Assembly (NCBI GenBank): GCA_900757865.1
Contig: CAAEPH010000032.1
Coordinates: 1-64,000 of the forward strand
Reading direction: 5' to 3'
Length of the DNA: 64,000 bases
Source: an uncultured Sutterella sp.
GTDB lineage: Bacteria > Pseudomonadota > Gammaproteobacteria > Burkholderiales > Burkholderiaceae_F
Within the stretch, counting starts at the first letter, position 1. Each line of letters starts with the position of its first letter. Position numbers and translations under genes: made by a program. Shown in pieces: positions 41,896 through 50,651 of this stretch. The notes beneath the pieces were generated by a model. That model saw only the letters and a list, made by a program, of their open reading frames with translations, was not told where the DNA came from and did not search any database.

Positions 41896-42822
41896 ATGTT
41901 AACGCTACAACCTGTCACCGTAAGTTCGCTCGACGTACTCAAGGCGAACTTACCCGCGGACGGCAACGGAGACTGTAATCTCTCGGTCGCCTCCTTGATT
42001 ACGCGCGCTAAAGAGCGCGAATTGGCTTATGCCTGTTTTGTAGGACGCTTGGTGCTTCGCTGGCGCCCGGCGGCCAAGTCCCCCATGGTGTGGGTCTGGC
42101 CCGCTAACTGCGAAATGTGCAATACGCTTCTCACTAACTTGGAAGCGGAAAGCGCTCAGTTGGGTGAACCATTGCGTCTTTACGGAACGCTCCCCGAACT
42201 TGAAGAACGCTTTAAAGCCGTGTGGCCACACCGTCGCTACACCCTCACCACGTCGGAAGATTGGGGAGACTATCTCTATGCGCGCGATGCGCTCGTCACG
42301 CTTCAAGGTCGCAAGCTTGCCGGGAAGCGCAATTTTGTGAAGCGCTACAAGGCACAACACCCCGATGCACAGTTCGTCCCGTTGGATGCGAGCACGATTC
42401 CTCTGGCACGTGCCTACCTCACGAAGTGGTACAGCGTGCATGAACCGTTGGATGAAACGATGCAAGCCGAGCGTGAGGCAATTCACATTGCGTTTGATCA
42501 TTTTGACGCGTTGGGTTTGCGTGGTGGCGTATTGATGGAAAACGGCCTCGTTCATGGCTTCACGTATGGCGCCAACCTCACCGAAAACATGTTTGCGGTG
42601 CATATTGAAAAAGCGGAACGTGATGTGGTGGGGGCTTACCCCGCGCTTGCTCACTTCTTTGCTGCGTCGCTCCCCGATCAGTACACCATCATCAATCGTG
42701 AAGAAGACTTAGGCATCCCAGGGCTTCGCAAAGCCAAAGAAGATTGGAATCCGATGGGACGCCTGGAGAAAGGTTACATCACCGTGCTGCCTGAACGTGA
42801 ATCGGAAGGCGCTCAGGCCTGA
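41896..42822 (+). CDS. DUF2156 protein, phosphatidylglycerol lysyltransferase-like (GNAT fold)
   Basis: This 308-residue soluble protein has a double GNAT fold, related to the C-terminal domain of MprF. Typical stretches are Leu-Gln-Gly-Arg-Lys-Leu-Ala-Gly-Lys-Arg-Asn-Phe near residue 140, Gly-Gly-Val-Leu-Met-Glu-Asn-Gly-Leu (about 213), Ala-Val-His-Ile-Glu-Lys-Ala (about 234) and Ile-Asn-Arg-Glu-Glu-Asp-Leu-Gly-Ile-Pro-Gly-Leu-Arg-Lys-Ala-Lys (about 273). In MprF this fold moves an amino acid from tRNA to a lipid. Lone cytoplasmic DUF2156 proteins like this one have no proven substrate. There are no membrane helices. ATG 41896 is used; a TTG two codons earlier is possible and the Shine-Dalgarno is weak. 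A good terminator follows. Confidence 0.88.
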   Translation: MLTLQPVTVSSLDVLKANLPADGNGDCNLSVASLITRAKERELAYACFVGRLVLRWRPAAKSPMVWVWPANCEMCNTLLTNLEAESAQLGEPLRLYGTLPELEERFKAVWPHRRYTLTTSEDWGDYLYARDALVTLQGRKLAGKRNFVKRYKAQHPDAQFVPLDASTIPLARAYLTKWYSVHEPLDETMQAEREAIHIAFDHFDALGLRGGVLMENGLVHGFTYGANLTENMFAVHIEKAERDVVGAYPALAHFFAASLPDQYTIINREEDLGIPGLRKAKEDWNPMGRLEKGYITVLPERESEGAQA

Positions 42823-42852
42823 AGCGATCTCGCTCATTGTCCTTAAAAGTGA

Positions 42853-42885
42853 GTGGCCCAGTGCACGATCACACTGGGCCGCTTT
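42853..42885 (+). terminator. Intrinsic terminator of the DUF2156 gene
   Basis: GGCCCAGTG (42855-42863) pairs perfectly with CACTGGGCC (42872-42880), then GC and five T, 33 bases after the stop codon. Confidence 0.92.
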
Positions 42886-42969
42886 TTGTTGGGGTACCCG
42901 CAAGGCTCGAGCCCTCAAATCACAGCACCAACAGTGGGGGGCGATTTTTGATAGCTCGTGACGCGGCGA

Positions 42970-43305
42970 TTACCATTGATAACCCGCACCCAACGACCCG
43001 TCAAAATGCCCCTGAGAGTTTCCACTACCGGTAACCTTCACGACCCAGTTTCCGCTCTCGGTGACATGCGAGATACCCAAGGCATAGCCCGTTTCGCCTC
43101 GATATGTGCCCGCTGACATCGCCAACAGGCTTTTGCCCGGTTGATAAGCTTGCGGTAGACCCGCGGTGGCGATTGCCATGGCGACCCCGGCTTGAGAATC
43201 CTTTTCCACCTCGTTAAGACGACTCTTAAGCAATGACGCGCGTATTAAGCAATGGGGTCCCGTGCTGTTTACACGAGACCCCATTTTTATGATGTGTGAG
43301 CCCAC
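42970..43305 (-). pseudogene. Orphan YadA-type membrane anchor, remnant of a trimeric autotransporter
   Basis: The minus-strand frame encodes 111 residues, of which the last 85 or so (from about 43227) match the YadA anchor. A short coiled coil (Leu-Asn-Glu-Val-Glu-Lys-Asp) leads into Gly-Val-Ala-Met-Ala-Ile-Ala, then Tyr-Gln-Pro-Gly-Lys-Ser-Leu-Leu, Tyr-Arg-Gly-Glu-Thr-Gly-Tyr-Ala-Leu-Gly and a final Gly-Tyr-Gln-Trp. In intact proteins this domain forms the trimeric 12-strand pore that anchors a long adhesin stalk. Stalk, head and signal peptide are missing, and the sequence before residue 26 is derived from a hairpin (43252-43284), so no functional product is expected. It lies just downstream of the complete autotransporter gene, suggesting rearrangement at an adhesin locus. 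Confidence 0.8.
43252..43284. terminator. Hairpin between the autotransporter gene and the YadA remnant
   Basis: ATGGGGTC (43252-43259) pairs with GACCCCAT (43277-43284). Five T follow on the plus strand only. It probably marks the 3' end of the autotransporter transcript, 66 bases past its stop, although the T run points the other way. Confidence 0.5.
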
Positions 43306-43349
43306 AAAAGAGTGTTCATGTGTTCACCCGAGGCGTTACGCCTACTGCA

Positions 43350-46300
43350 TTAAAAATGCCAACGTGCTCTGACGCTTCCCGCGACACCAGAGCGTTTCCC
43401 TGTGTACGCCGTGAGATCACCACCGAAGACAAATCGACCATTCGCTAGACTCGATTGAGCGCCTAAGGTCATAAAGCCCGTTGTGCCGTTAACGTCGTCG
43501 GATTGAAGAGCAAGTTCCCCGGCGCTGTCGGTGATGGTGCCTTCAGCCTTGGCACCAAAGGTTTGTTCCACACCAAGACCGGCCATCAGATGCGTGTGCG
43601 TGCTCATCGGATAGGAGAGCTGTGTACCTAAGCGCACACGATGCGAGGTGAGCGAGTCCATATGTAGACGCGCACCTTCCACACCATCGGCACCCGCCAA
43701 ATCAACATTCTTGCCGTTCACGCCATCGTAGAAGTAAGCTACATAACTGCGCCAATTCCACGCACCCAGCATCACGTCTCGATAAATCCCAAGGTGAGCA
43801 CCCCAGTAGATGTGGTGCCGATCCACGTCCGTGGCTTTGCCTTGAAGTTCGAGTGGCGCGTCAAAGTTAGCATCTAACCACCCTGCCTTGGCGTACCCCG
43901 TCACGTACCACGGCGTGTCGCCAATCGGTGTATCCGCGAACACCCCAAGACCAAACCAGTTGTGTGAGCCGTCCGCATCCACGCGACCCGTCGAAAGCCC
44001 CGTTTCGGTGTCGAGCGACCCATGACCCATTTCGGTGAAGATTCCGCCACGAAGACTACCTAACGTCAACTGGTAGCCCAATAGACCGGTTACCGTATTT
44101 TCCTTCAGACGCGAATCAGCGTGTAAGGTCGTACGTTGCGCTTTAGCTGCCGCAAAAAGACCATCTGCCTTTTCGCTATCCAACGTCTTGTGCAACGTTT
44201 CCACGAGGAGATCATCGGTTGCATAAAGTGCTCCCAACGAGCTCAACATGGAACCTGTTAAGGTCTGCGTGCGTTCGTTGAGCTGATTTTCGGGTTTGGG
44301 CAAAGGATCAGGCTCATCAGTGCCGGGATCTGTTCCAGGATCCGTACCTGGATCTGTTCCGGGGTCAGTTCCGGGATCGGTGCCTGGATCAGTGCCTGGG
44401 TCAGTGCCGGGATCGGTAGCATTGGGATCCACAATCTTCGCAATCAATTCGTTATCCGTTTTGAGAAGCAGATCGTATTGATTGGCCGCCAACTTAGCGA
44501 CTAGCACTCTCGACAACGATGGTTGACTCGTGAACGTAACGTCTTTACGAAGCACGTTTAAGGGTTTGGTAGTGTCCGTTGCAGCCAGCGCCGCATTATT
44601 CAACGTGAACCCCTTATCACTCTTAACGAGCTTGAGCTCAGTATCCACCGCCAAATTGCTGTCTTTGGTCAAGATGGCAATGCCAGCGTCACCTTCATCG
44701 GTGAACTTAACCGCCTCACCCGTGACGTGAACAGCGTAATCAGCGTCGGGCCCTGGCGTGTAAATTTGCAAGCGCGAATGAGGACCCACGTTAAGCGCCG
44801 TGAGCGTAGATGGCGCGAAGGTATCCGTAATCGTTCCGTCATCATTGAGCGCCATCACTGTCCACACGGACATCGGTTCGGAGGCGCAAGACTTGCACCC
44901 TAAGTTCAGGGACAGCTCTTTACCCAACGACTCCGTCGTACCTGTAAAGATCACCGCGCCTTCACTGGAGGAGTTCACACGTAACGTGCCTTGATTCTGC
45001 GTTGTGAGGACGACAGATTGAGGAGTATCGGGATTGTCCTTAAAGCCCTTGAAACCTTTTTGAATATCCACGACGGAGTTATCTGTCGCCATGACCGCTT
45101 GGGTCATGTTGGTTTCAAACGTATCCTTCACGATGATCTGAGAAGAGCCGTCACCGTATATAGCTGCACTGACTGTATCGGGAGACCCCTTATTTTCAGT
45201 ACCATCAGAATAAATCTTGGCATTACCAACGGTGATTTGACCGTTGTCCAGAGCAATCAAACCGTGAACTTGGTCACTGGTGTTGGTGGCATCGACCTGC
45301 ACCGTGCCATTCACTATGACCTGGGTCCCCTGACGCGCACTGATACCCATCACCTTATCTGCATTCGACACAGACATTGTGAGATCTTTTTGCAAATCGA
45401 TTATCGACTGGCTGTAACCATGGACACCATAAGCTTCTTGAAGAGCATCAGTGGCCTGCATCTTAAAATCGCCTTTCACATTGCCAGCAACGCTTAAATG
45501 TGAGCTCACTTCGGCAGGGGTATTGCTCGAATTGTCAATCACCGCAACTTGGCCAGTAAAACCTATTGCCTTGGCATAAATTTCGCCTATAGAGTTTGAT
45601 TGACCCGTACCGCCCAGTGATACTGCCTTGAAGTGGTTACCCCCCTTTTCAGCCGTCACAGTCAAGAGGCCAGTTAATGCGAACTGACTTGCTCCTCCAA
45701 TCTGAATGCCTTTGGCATCAGCATCACCAATTTCAGCAATCGTTACGGTGACAGGGCCTTCAACCGTAAGTTGACGATCGACCTCAATACCGGTTGCCGT
45801 AGAGAGTTTTTTGGGTGCGTTAATATTGATTTCAACTTCTTTAAGGTGAAGTTCATGGTCTTTATCGGTTGGCATCCCAGTCGGTAGAGTACCTCCTTTT
45901 GCACTGATCCCTACCAACTCACCTTTATTGGTTGCTGCGCCCCCGTCCATAATGATGGTTAGCTTTCCCTCAGCTCCACCGTAAGCCCCGTTGTTCCAGG
46001 AAAGCGCAGTAGCGTGTTGATCGTTTTTTCCTCTAACAAGCGTAACCTTAGTCGGTCCATTAAACTGCACTCGAGCACCTTTATCGGAGAAAAGCCCATA
46101 GAATCTTGAGTCTCCTGGTTTAGACAGCGACTGACTACGGTCCATGTCTATCGTAAGTTCGTTTTTGAATACGACGTTAGTATTGTTCCGAGCATCAATG
46201 GCTGACCATGCACCTGGTCCATGAAGTTTAATCACTTTATTTTCAAAAGTCAGATTAACAGTCCCGTCTACCCACTTAGACGGTCCAGCCTTGATTAAAG

Positions 46301-46748
46301 AGCGGTAATGACCGTATGGTTCATTGGTTGGAGGGTTTTTAGTAAAGAGATCCGCTTGTTCTACAATCAGTGTTCCCCCAGTAAAAACATGGTTGCCAAA
46401 GGCTATCTCAGTATCAATTACATTGGATTTTCTATCGTTAGGCTTCAGGCTTCGGAGCGTTAGAGTTTTTCCTTCAGCAATAGTCAATGTAAACGTATTC
46501 CCCACGCCTGGTTCGGCCGCGACTGCAGCCGCCTTGGTTTCGTAAACAGTATCTTCCGTAAATGTTGTCGACTCTTTAATCGGATCATTAACTTCAGCAA
46601 CAGCTACAGTACTCCAGACAGCCATTAGCGCAATCGCTAGATGGGTCGGTTTGAAGGCAGAGGTGGAAAGCTTGACCTTATGAAGGGAGGATTTTTTAGG
46701 ATATGGCGCTAGCTGTTGGGGAGGGGCAAATATTGCTACTGTATGCAT
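43350..46748 (-). CDS. Autotransporter with beta-helical passenger and C-terminal barrel
   Basis: About 1132 residues make up a classical type Va autotransporter. A long signal peptide (basic start, hydrophobic core near residues 35-50, Ala-Val-Ala then Glu) is followed by a passenger of roughly 750 residues. The passenger is rich in Asn, Thr, Gly and Val repeats typical of a right-handed beta helix. A linker of eight Thr-Asp-Pro-Gly units leads to a barrel of about 280 residues ending Arg-Trp-His-Phe. The passenger has one Cys-Lys-Ser-Cys pair, unusual for autotransporters. ATG 46748 was chosen for its AAGGA at 7 bases; two ATGs 6 and 9 codons earlier are also possible. The passenger's target is unknown; adhesion or autoaggregation is usual. 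It would depend on BAM and perhaps TamA, whose gene is at the right edge. Confidence 0.9.
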   Translation of the reverse strand: MHTVAIFAPPQQLAPYPKKSSLHKVKLSTSAFKPTHLAIALMAVWSTVAVAEVNDPIKESTTFTEDTVYETKAAAVAAEPGVGNTFTLTIAEGKTLTLRSLKPNDRKSNVIDTEIAFGNHVFTGGTLIVEQADLFTKNPPTNEPYGHYRSLIKAGPSKWVDGTVNLTFENKVIKLHGPGAWSAIDARNNTNVVFKNELTIDMDRSQSLSKPGDSRFYGLFSDKGARVQFNGPTKVTLVRGKNDQHATALSWNNGAYGGAEGKLTIIMDGGAATNKGELVGISAKGGTLPTGMPTDKDHELHLKEVEININAPKKLSTATGIEVDRQLTVEGPVTVTIAEIGDADAKGIQIGGASQFALTGLLTVTAEKGGNHFKAVSLGGTGQSNSIGEIYAKAIGFTGQVAVIDNSSNTPAEVSSHLSVAGNVKGDFKMQATDALQEAYGVHGYSQSIIDLQKDLTMSVSNADKVMGISARQGTQVIVNGTVQVDATNTSDQVHGLIALDNGQITVGNAKIYSDGTENKGSPDTVSAAIYGDGSSQIIVKDTFETNMTQAVMATDNSVVDIQKGFKGFKDNPDTPQSVVLTTQNQGTLRVNSSSEGAVIFTGTTESLGKELSLNLGCKSCASEPMSVWTVMALNDDGTITDTFAPSTLTALNVGPHSRLQIYTPGPDADYAVHVTGEAVKFTDEGDAGIAILTKDSNLAVDTELKLVKSDKGFTLNNAALAATDTTKPLNVLRKDVTFTSQPSLSRVLVAKLAANQYDLLLKTDNELIAKIVDPNATDPGTDPGTDPGTDPGTDPGTDPGTDPGTDPGTDEPDPLPKPENQLNERTQTLTGSMLSSLGALYATDDLLVETLHKTLDSEKADGLFAAAKAQRTTLHADSRLKENTVTGLLGYQLTLGSLRGGIFTEMGHGSLDTETGLSTGRVDADGSHNWFGLGVFADTPIGDTPWYVTGYAKAGWLDANFDAPLELQGKATDVDRHHIYWGAHLGIYRDVMLGAWNWRSYVAYFYDGVNGKNVDLAGADGVEGARLHMDSLTSHRVRLGTQLSYPMSTHTHLMAGLGVEQTFGAKAEGTITDSAGELALQSDDVNGTTGFMTLGAQSSLANGRFVFGGDLTAYTGKRSGVAGSVRARWHF
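44320..44415 (-). repeat. Eight 12-base units encoding Thr-Asp-Pro-Gly in the autotransporter linker
   Basis: Eight tandem, slightly varied 12-base units lie between the passenger and the barrel. Being multiples of three, gain or loss of units keeps the frame and would only change linker length. The synonymous differences between units show the array is not newly expanded. Confidence 0.9.
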
Positions 46749-47337
46749 TTTTAAATCCTTTTGCATCAATCTCATTGCCTTTATGTTCGACTAACTTTTC
46801 TGCATAAAGAAGCAAGGAGATGGGTTGGTCATTGGGGATAGTAAAAAAGGACTCGATCTTGCACTCAGGGCAACAAAACAAGTCCTAATAAAAATGAGAA
46901 ACAGGCATGGTCGATCCTGATTCTTTTTGCTTAAGTATAACACCCAGAATGTTCTACCTAAAATATATTTTTTCTTCCTTTGTCGGAGAGGCAACAAATA
47001 GTGAATATATCAAGAGACGGCAATAACCACTCTTTTTCCTTGGTGCTTCTTAAGGGAGAATTTCTCATTTACGTGAACACTCAAGCACCGCCCCATGTCG
47101 TCCGCACTGCATCCAATGTTTTATCTCAGCTTACTTGTGTGAGAAAACGTGACAAAACGTCTCTACAGCCAATAGTCGCTCTACAGCCCTCTTCGCTTTA
47201 TGCTAGAATCGCTTCCATGCAATTTGAGACAAAGTCTCAAATTCCTTCTTTTCCCTATGCGAGTGCGTAAAGCGAATCTCACTCATGTGTTCTCTTGATG
47301 TCACTCGCCCTACCGGATGGACTTTTCCTTTTCTACC
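46749..47337. other. Divergent promoter region of the autotransporter and zur genes
   Basis: About 590 bases. The left part is AT-rich, with a TTATACT -10-like box on the minus strand near 46930-46940. The right part holds the zur operator and promoter. A 96-codon plus frame at 46980-47270 covers the operator and lacks family features, so it was not accepted. Confidence 0.5.
47209..47243 (+). promoter_or_regulatory. Extended -10 promoter overlapping a perfect palindrome, probable zur/znu operator
   Basis: TATGCTAGAAT gives an extended -10 (TG-n-TAGAAT, near 47211-47219). It is followed at once by a palindrome with arms AATTTGAGAC (47221-47230) and GTCTCAAATT (47234-47243) around three A. A repressor bound there would block the start site. 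The palindrome's 10-3-10 layout is plausible for a Fur-family dimer, but the sequence is unlike the common TGTTATANNATAACA-type Zur box. Confidence 0.6.
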
Positions 47338-47754
47338 ATGGCTCTCTATCAGACGCGACAACGTGAAGAACTGCTCGAAGTGCTTAAAGCCTCGCGTGGA
47401 CACGCACTCAGTGCCACCGAGCTCTTTCATGCGCTTCAAGCCAAGTCGAGTCCCATCAGCCGTGCCACGGTTTATCGACTGTTGGGCCAGTTGGCCACGC
47501 TAGGCCTGGTGCGCTGCTGGCGAGAAAGCCAGCGAGGTACTGCACTTTATGAGCTGGCTGCCGAGGCGGACGTCGCAGACGTGCGTTGTCGTGCTTGCGA
47601 GCGCGTCTATCACGTTCAGTGCCGTGAGTTGGGTGAGATGGCCCAAAATGTGCGTGAGCATTTAAGTGCTGAGCACGGCTTTACGCTCGATCCCTTTGCT
47701 CCCCTTTTTTCCGGGCTTTGTCCAGACTGTCGCAAAAAGTCCTCCAAGGAGTAA
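47338..47754 (+). CDS. zur: Fur-family metalloregulator, probably Zur
   Basis: This 138-residue regulator has an N-terminal winged helix (about residues 10-75), including Ala-Thr-Val-Tyr-Arg-Leu-Leu-Gly-Gln-Leu, the Fur recognition helix. The C-terminal dimer domain holds the structural zinc cysteines (Cys-Arg-Ala-Cys near residue 85 and Cys-Pro-Asp-Cys near 128) and a His/Cys set (Tyr-His-Val-Gln-Cys) for metal sensing. The gene sits 8 bases before znuA, so zinc is the likely co-repressor; this is inference from context. ATG 47338 matches the usual start just before Tyr-Gln-Thr-Arg-Gln-Arg-Glu; an ATG 7 codons upstream is possible and neither has a strong ribosome site. It probably represses its own operon through the palindrome at 47221-47243. 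Confidence 0.85.
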   Translation: MALYQTRQREELLEVLKASRGHALSATELFHALQAKSSPISRATVYRLLGQLATLGLVRCWRESQRGTALYELAAEADVADVRCRACERVYHVQCRELGEMAQNVREHLSAEHGFTLDPFAPLFSGLCPDCRKKSSKE

Positions 47755-47761
47755 CTTCACT

Positions 47762-49000
47762 ATGACACGCACCTTCTCTCGACGTCGTTTACTCGTAGCC
47801 ACCTTGGCTGCCGTCACGCCTTTGGCTCTCTCGGGGCTGGGTCTTAATGCCATCACGGCCCAAGCGGCCTCGCCCAACCCCAATGCTGCGCACCCGGTGC
47901 TCAACGTGGTCACCACGATCTTTCCTCCGTTTGACTTTGTACGTGCCATCGGTGGGGATCGCGTGGCGGTCTCGCTCTTACTTAAACCCGGACAAGAAGC
48001 GCACACGTTTGAGCCCACGCCCGCGGACGTCAAACGCATTCAAGCGGCCGACCTCTTTATTTACACCGGAGGTGAAAACGACACCTGGGTTGAGGGACTC
48101 TTGGATAGTCTTGGCGACAAGTCACCTCAGACGGTGCGATTGATTGACCTTGTGCCCACGCTCGCCGAAGAAGTGGTCGAAGGAATGGAAGACGATGATG
48201 ATGGTCACGATCACGATCACGATCACGAGGCTGAGCGTGACCATCAGAACGATGGCCACACAAACGAGCAAAACGAACAAAGCGAGCAAAGCGCCGAGAA
48301 GACTGCTACCGCGCAATCTGAACCAACGGCCGACACCACCAGCGATGCATCTGTCGACGCCAGCTCAAAGAGCGACGTGGAACCCCCTGCGGACGCGCCG
48401 GACCATCACGGGGAATCCACGACGGAAAACGCTACCGCGTCGAGCGAATCCGCCGAGGATGACGATCCCCCCGCGGACGAGCACGTCTGGATGTCGCCCA
48501 AAAACGCGGAAGCGATCGTCACGCAGCTCGCCGCGCTTTTGGGTGAACTCGATCCTGCCGGGAAAGTCCTGTACGACGCGAACGCGAAAGTCTATAACGA
48601 GCAGCTCAACCGCCTTGATAAAGACTTTTTAGACATGGTGGCCTATGCGCCTCGGAAAACCATTTTGGTGGGGGACCGTTTCCCCTTCCGTTACCTTGCC
48701 GCGCGCTATGGTCTTCACTACTACGCCGCGTTCCCGGGGTGCTCGGCGCAAACGCGACCGTCAGCAGCCACCCTCGCCTTTTTGGTGAAGAAAACGCGCG
48801 ACGAAAAGTTGCCCATCATTTTCCGTGTGGCCGGTAGCTCCTCTCGAATTGCGCAAGTGATTGCTGAGCCGGCGGGCTCGAAGGTGTTAGTGCTTCACGC
48901 CTTGCACAACCTCTCGCCCGACGAAATGCGCCGAGGTGAGACCTACCTCACGCTGATGCGCGCCAATCTCAATGCGCTCAAAACAGCGCTTTACGCCTAA
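47762..49000 (+). CDS. znuA: Zinc ABC transporter periplasmic binding protein
   Basis: This 412-residue cluster A-I metal-binding protein delivers Zn2+ to ZnuB. Its export signal looks like a Tat signal: Phe-Ser-Arg-Arg-Arg-Leu-Leu near residue 6. Fold marks are Thr-Ile-Phe-Pro-Pro-Phe-Asp-Phe-Val-Arg, Gln-Glu-Ala-His-Thr-Phe-Glu-Pro-Thr (first zinc His), Glu-His-Val-Trp-Met-Ser-Pro (second His) and Phe-Pro-Gly-Cys-Ser-Ala. Between residues about 138 and 240 lies a long flexible insert. It starts with an Asp/His cluster alternating His-Asp, then becomes Glu, Ser and Thr-rich. Short His loops are common in ZnuA; this one is unusually long. AAGGAG lies 10 bases before ATG 47762, and znuC follows after 26 bases. 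Confidence 0.93.
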   Translation: MTRTFSRRRLLVATLAAVTPLALSGLGLNAITAQAASPNPNAAHPVLNVVTTIFPPFDFVRAIGGDRVAVSLLLKPGQEAHTFEPTPADVKRIQAADLFIYTGGENDTWVEGLLDSLGDKSPQTVRLIDLVPTLAEEVVEGMEDDDDGHDHDHDHEAERDHQNDGHTNEQNEQSEQSAEKTATAQSEPTADTTSDASVDASSKSDVEPPADAPDHHGESTTENATASSESAEDDDPPADEHVWMSPKNAEAIVTQLAALLGELDPAGKVLYDANAKVYNEQLNRLDKDFLDMVAYAPRKTILVGDRFPFRYLAARYGLHYYAAFPGCSAQTRPSAATLAFLVKKTRDEKLPIIFRVAGSSSRIAQVIAEPAGSKVLVLHALHNLSPDEMRRGETYLTLMRANLNALKTALYA

Positions 49001-49026
49001 GGGAACGGGGAAAAAACGAGGTCATC

Positions 49027-49824
49027 ATGACAGAAACGCCCTCCTTGAAAGCGAGCGAACCCTTGTTGTCGCTTGACGAAGCGAGCTTTGGTTACGGGCA
49101 TAAGCTTGTGTTACATAACGTCAATCTCGCCATTTACCCAGGTGACTACATCTGCATCGTGGGCGAAAATGGCGCGGGCAAAAGCACCTTGATGAAAGGG
49201 CTCTTGGGGCAGCTCAGCCCACTTACCGGTGACCGACGCCTCTCGCCACAGCTTTTAAGCGAAGGCGTAGGCTACGTCGCACAAGCCAATGCCGTGCAAG
49301 GGGATTTCCCGGCAGGCGTGCGCGAAGTGGTCCTCTCGGGGCGATTGGCAAAACTCGGGTGGCGCCCGTTTTACTCTCGCGCCGACCGTGCAGCGGCCGA
49401 CGAAGTGATGCGCGACTTTGATTTGGCGCATTTGGCGCGCCAGAGCTGTCGCACGCTCTCAGGCGGGCAACTGCGTCGCGTGCTGATCGCGCGCGCGTTT
49501 CTTGCGTGCTCCTCCCTTTTGATGCTCGACGAACCCGCTGCGGGGCTTGATCAGCGAAACGCGGACCACGTGATGACGTTGCTCTCACACATCAATCAGC
49601 GCCACGGCACAGCCGTTGTTCAAATCACGCACGACGCGACCGTCACGAAACGTTGGGCGACAGCTGTCTGGCGCGTTGAAGGCGGTCACGTGGTGGTGGA
49701 GCGCTCGCGCCCCACGGGCACCAGTGCCGCAACGGAACCCACGTGCCTCGCCTGCGCACAGGCGCGCGGCACCCAAGATGAGGCGAGTGCTCGTGCTGGA
49801 CTCTTTGGAGGCTATCGCTCATGA
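49027..49824 (+). CDS. znuC: Zinc ABC transporter ATP-binding protein
   Basis: This 265-residue ATPase powers zinc import. Walker A is Gly-Glu-Asn-Gly-Ala-Gly-Lys-Ser-Thr (about residues 47-55), the Q-loop glutamine lies in Val-Ala-Gln-Ala, the ABC signature is Leu-Ser-Gly-Gly-Gln, and Walker B is Leu-Leu-Met-Leu-Asp-Glu-Pro, with the switch histidine in Thr-His-Asp. The C-terminal 40 residues include a Cys-Leu-Ala-Cys pair that could sense or bind metal, as suggested for other ZnuC tails. GAGG precedes ATG 49027. The stop overlaps the znuB start by four bases (ATGA), giving translational coupling. Confidence 0.94.
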   Translation: MTETPSLKASEPLLSLDEASFGYGHKLVLHNVNLAIYPGDYICIVGENGAGKSTLMKGLLGQLSPLTGDRRLSPQLLSEGVGYVAQANAVQGDFPAGVREVVLSGRLAKLGWRPFYSRADRAAADEVMRDFDLAHLARQSCRTLSGGQLRRVLIARAFLACSSLLMLDEPAAGLDQRNADHVMTLLSHINQRHGTAVVQITHDATVTKRWATAVWRVEGGHVVVERSRPTGTSAATEPTCLACAQARGTQDEASARAGLFGGYRS

Positions 49825-50651
49825 TGGCAGACTTTTCTCCCGTGACAAGCCTCACGGAGCTTTTCTCTTACCCCTTTATGGTCCGAGCGTTTATTGTGGG
49901 AACGCTCTCTGCGATGGCAGCGGCCCTGGTGGGGGTGCCACTCGTACTGCGTCGCTTTAGCATGATCGGCGACGGACTCTCGCACGTCGCCTTTGGCGCC
50001 ATTGCCGTCGGAATGGTCTTTCAGGCTGCCCCCTTAGCCGTTGCCCTGCCCGTGGTTGCGGTCGCGGCCTTTTGGCTACTCAAAGCCGCTGACGGTCGAG
50101 CGCTCTCGGGCGACGCGGCGATTGCGATGCTCTCCTCAACGGCACTTGCGACCGGGATTACCGCGGTGAGCCTCACCGAGGGGTTTAACACCGACGCCGA
50201 GAGCATTCTCTTTGGCTCAATCTTGGGGCTCACCAACACCGACGTCATCATCTCGGGCGTGGTTGCCGTCGCGGTCATTGCAGGGGTTGTCCTGCTCTTT
50301 CCACGACTTTTTTCGCTTGTTTTCGACGCGGCCTACACCGAAGCAACGGGATTGTCGGTGCGACGCCTCTCCACCATCCTGGCGCTTATGACCGCGCTCA
50401 CGGTGGTAACTGGCATGCACATCATGGGGGCGCTTTTGATTTCGAGCCTCATCGTCTTTCCCCCGATGAGCGCCATGCGGCTGTTTGACCGCTATGTGCC
50501 GGTCTGCTGGGCTGCTGCCTTGATCGCACTCGTCGCACTCTGGTCCGGGCTTTTGGCGTCGTACTATTTGGCACTGCCCGCTGGTGCTGCGATCGTGCTC
50601 ACCAATACACTTATCTACCTTCTCACTCGCCTTTTAGGTGACCGACGCTAA
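49821..50651 (+). CDS. znuB: Zinc ABC transporter permease
   Basis: This 276-residue inner-membrane subunit of the ABC-3 family has eight or nine hydrophobic helices. Conserved stretches seen are Arg-Arg-Phe-Ser-Met-Ile-Gly-Asp-Gly-Leu-Ser-His-Val-Ala-Phe-Gly near residue 44, the coupling region around Asp-Ala-Ala-Tyr-Thr-Glu-Ala-Thr-Gly-Leu, and Gly-Ala-Leu-Leu-Ile-Ser-Ser-Leu-Ile-Val-Phe-Pro near 206. It forms the channel that takes zinc from ZnuA into the cytoplasm. Its ATG lies inside the znuC stop. It is the last gene of zur-znuA-znuC-znuB. No strong terminator was seen; a CGCTCAAG/CTTGAGCG hairpin lies at 50727-50756. Confidence 0.94.
   Translation: MMADFSPVTSLTELFSYPFMVRAFIVGTLSAMAAALVGVPLVLRRFSMIGDGLSHVAFGAIAVGMVFQAAPLAVALPVVAVAAFWLLKAADGRALSGDAAIAMLSSTALATGITAVSLTEGFNTDAESILFGSILGLTNTDVIISGVVAVAVIAGVVLLFPRLFSLVFDAAYTEATGLSVRRLSTILALMTALTVVTGMHIMGALLISSLIVFPPMSAMRLFDRYVPVCWAAALIALVALWSGLLASYYLALPAGAAIVLTNTLIYLLTRLLGDRR

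Noticed and set aside
46980..47270. 96-codon plus-strand frame upstream of zur
   Set aside because: It overlaps the extended -10 promoter and palindrome and has no domain features.
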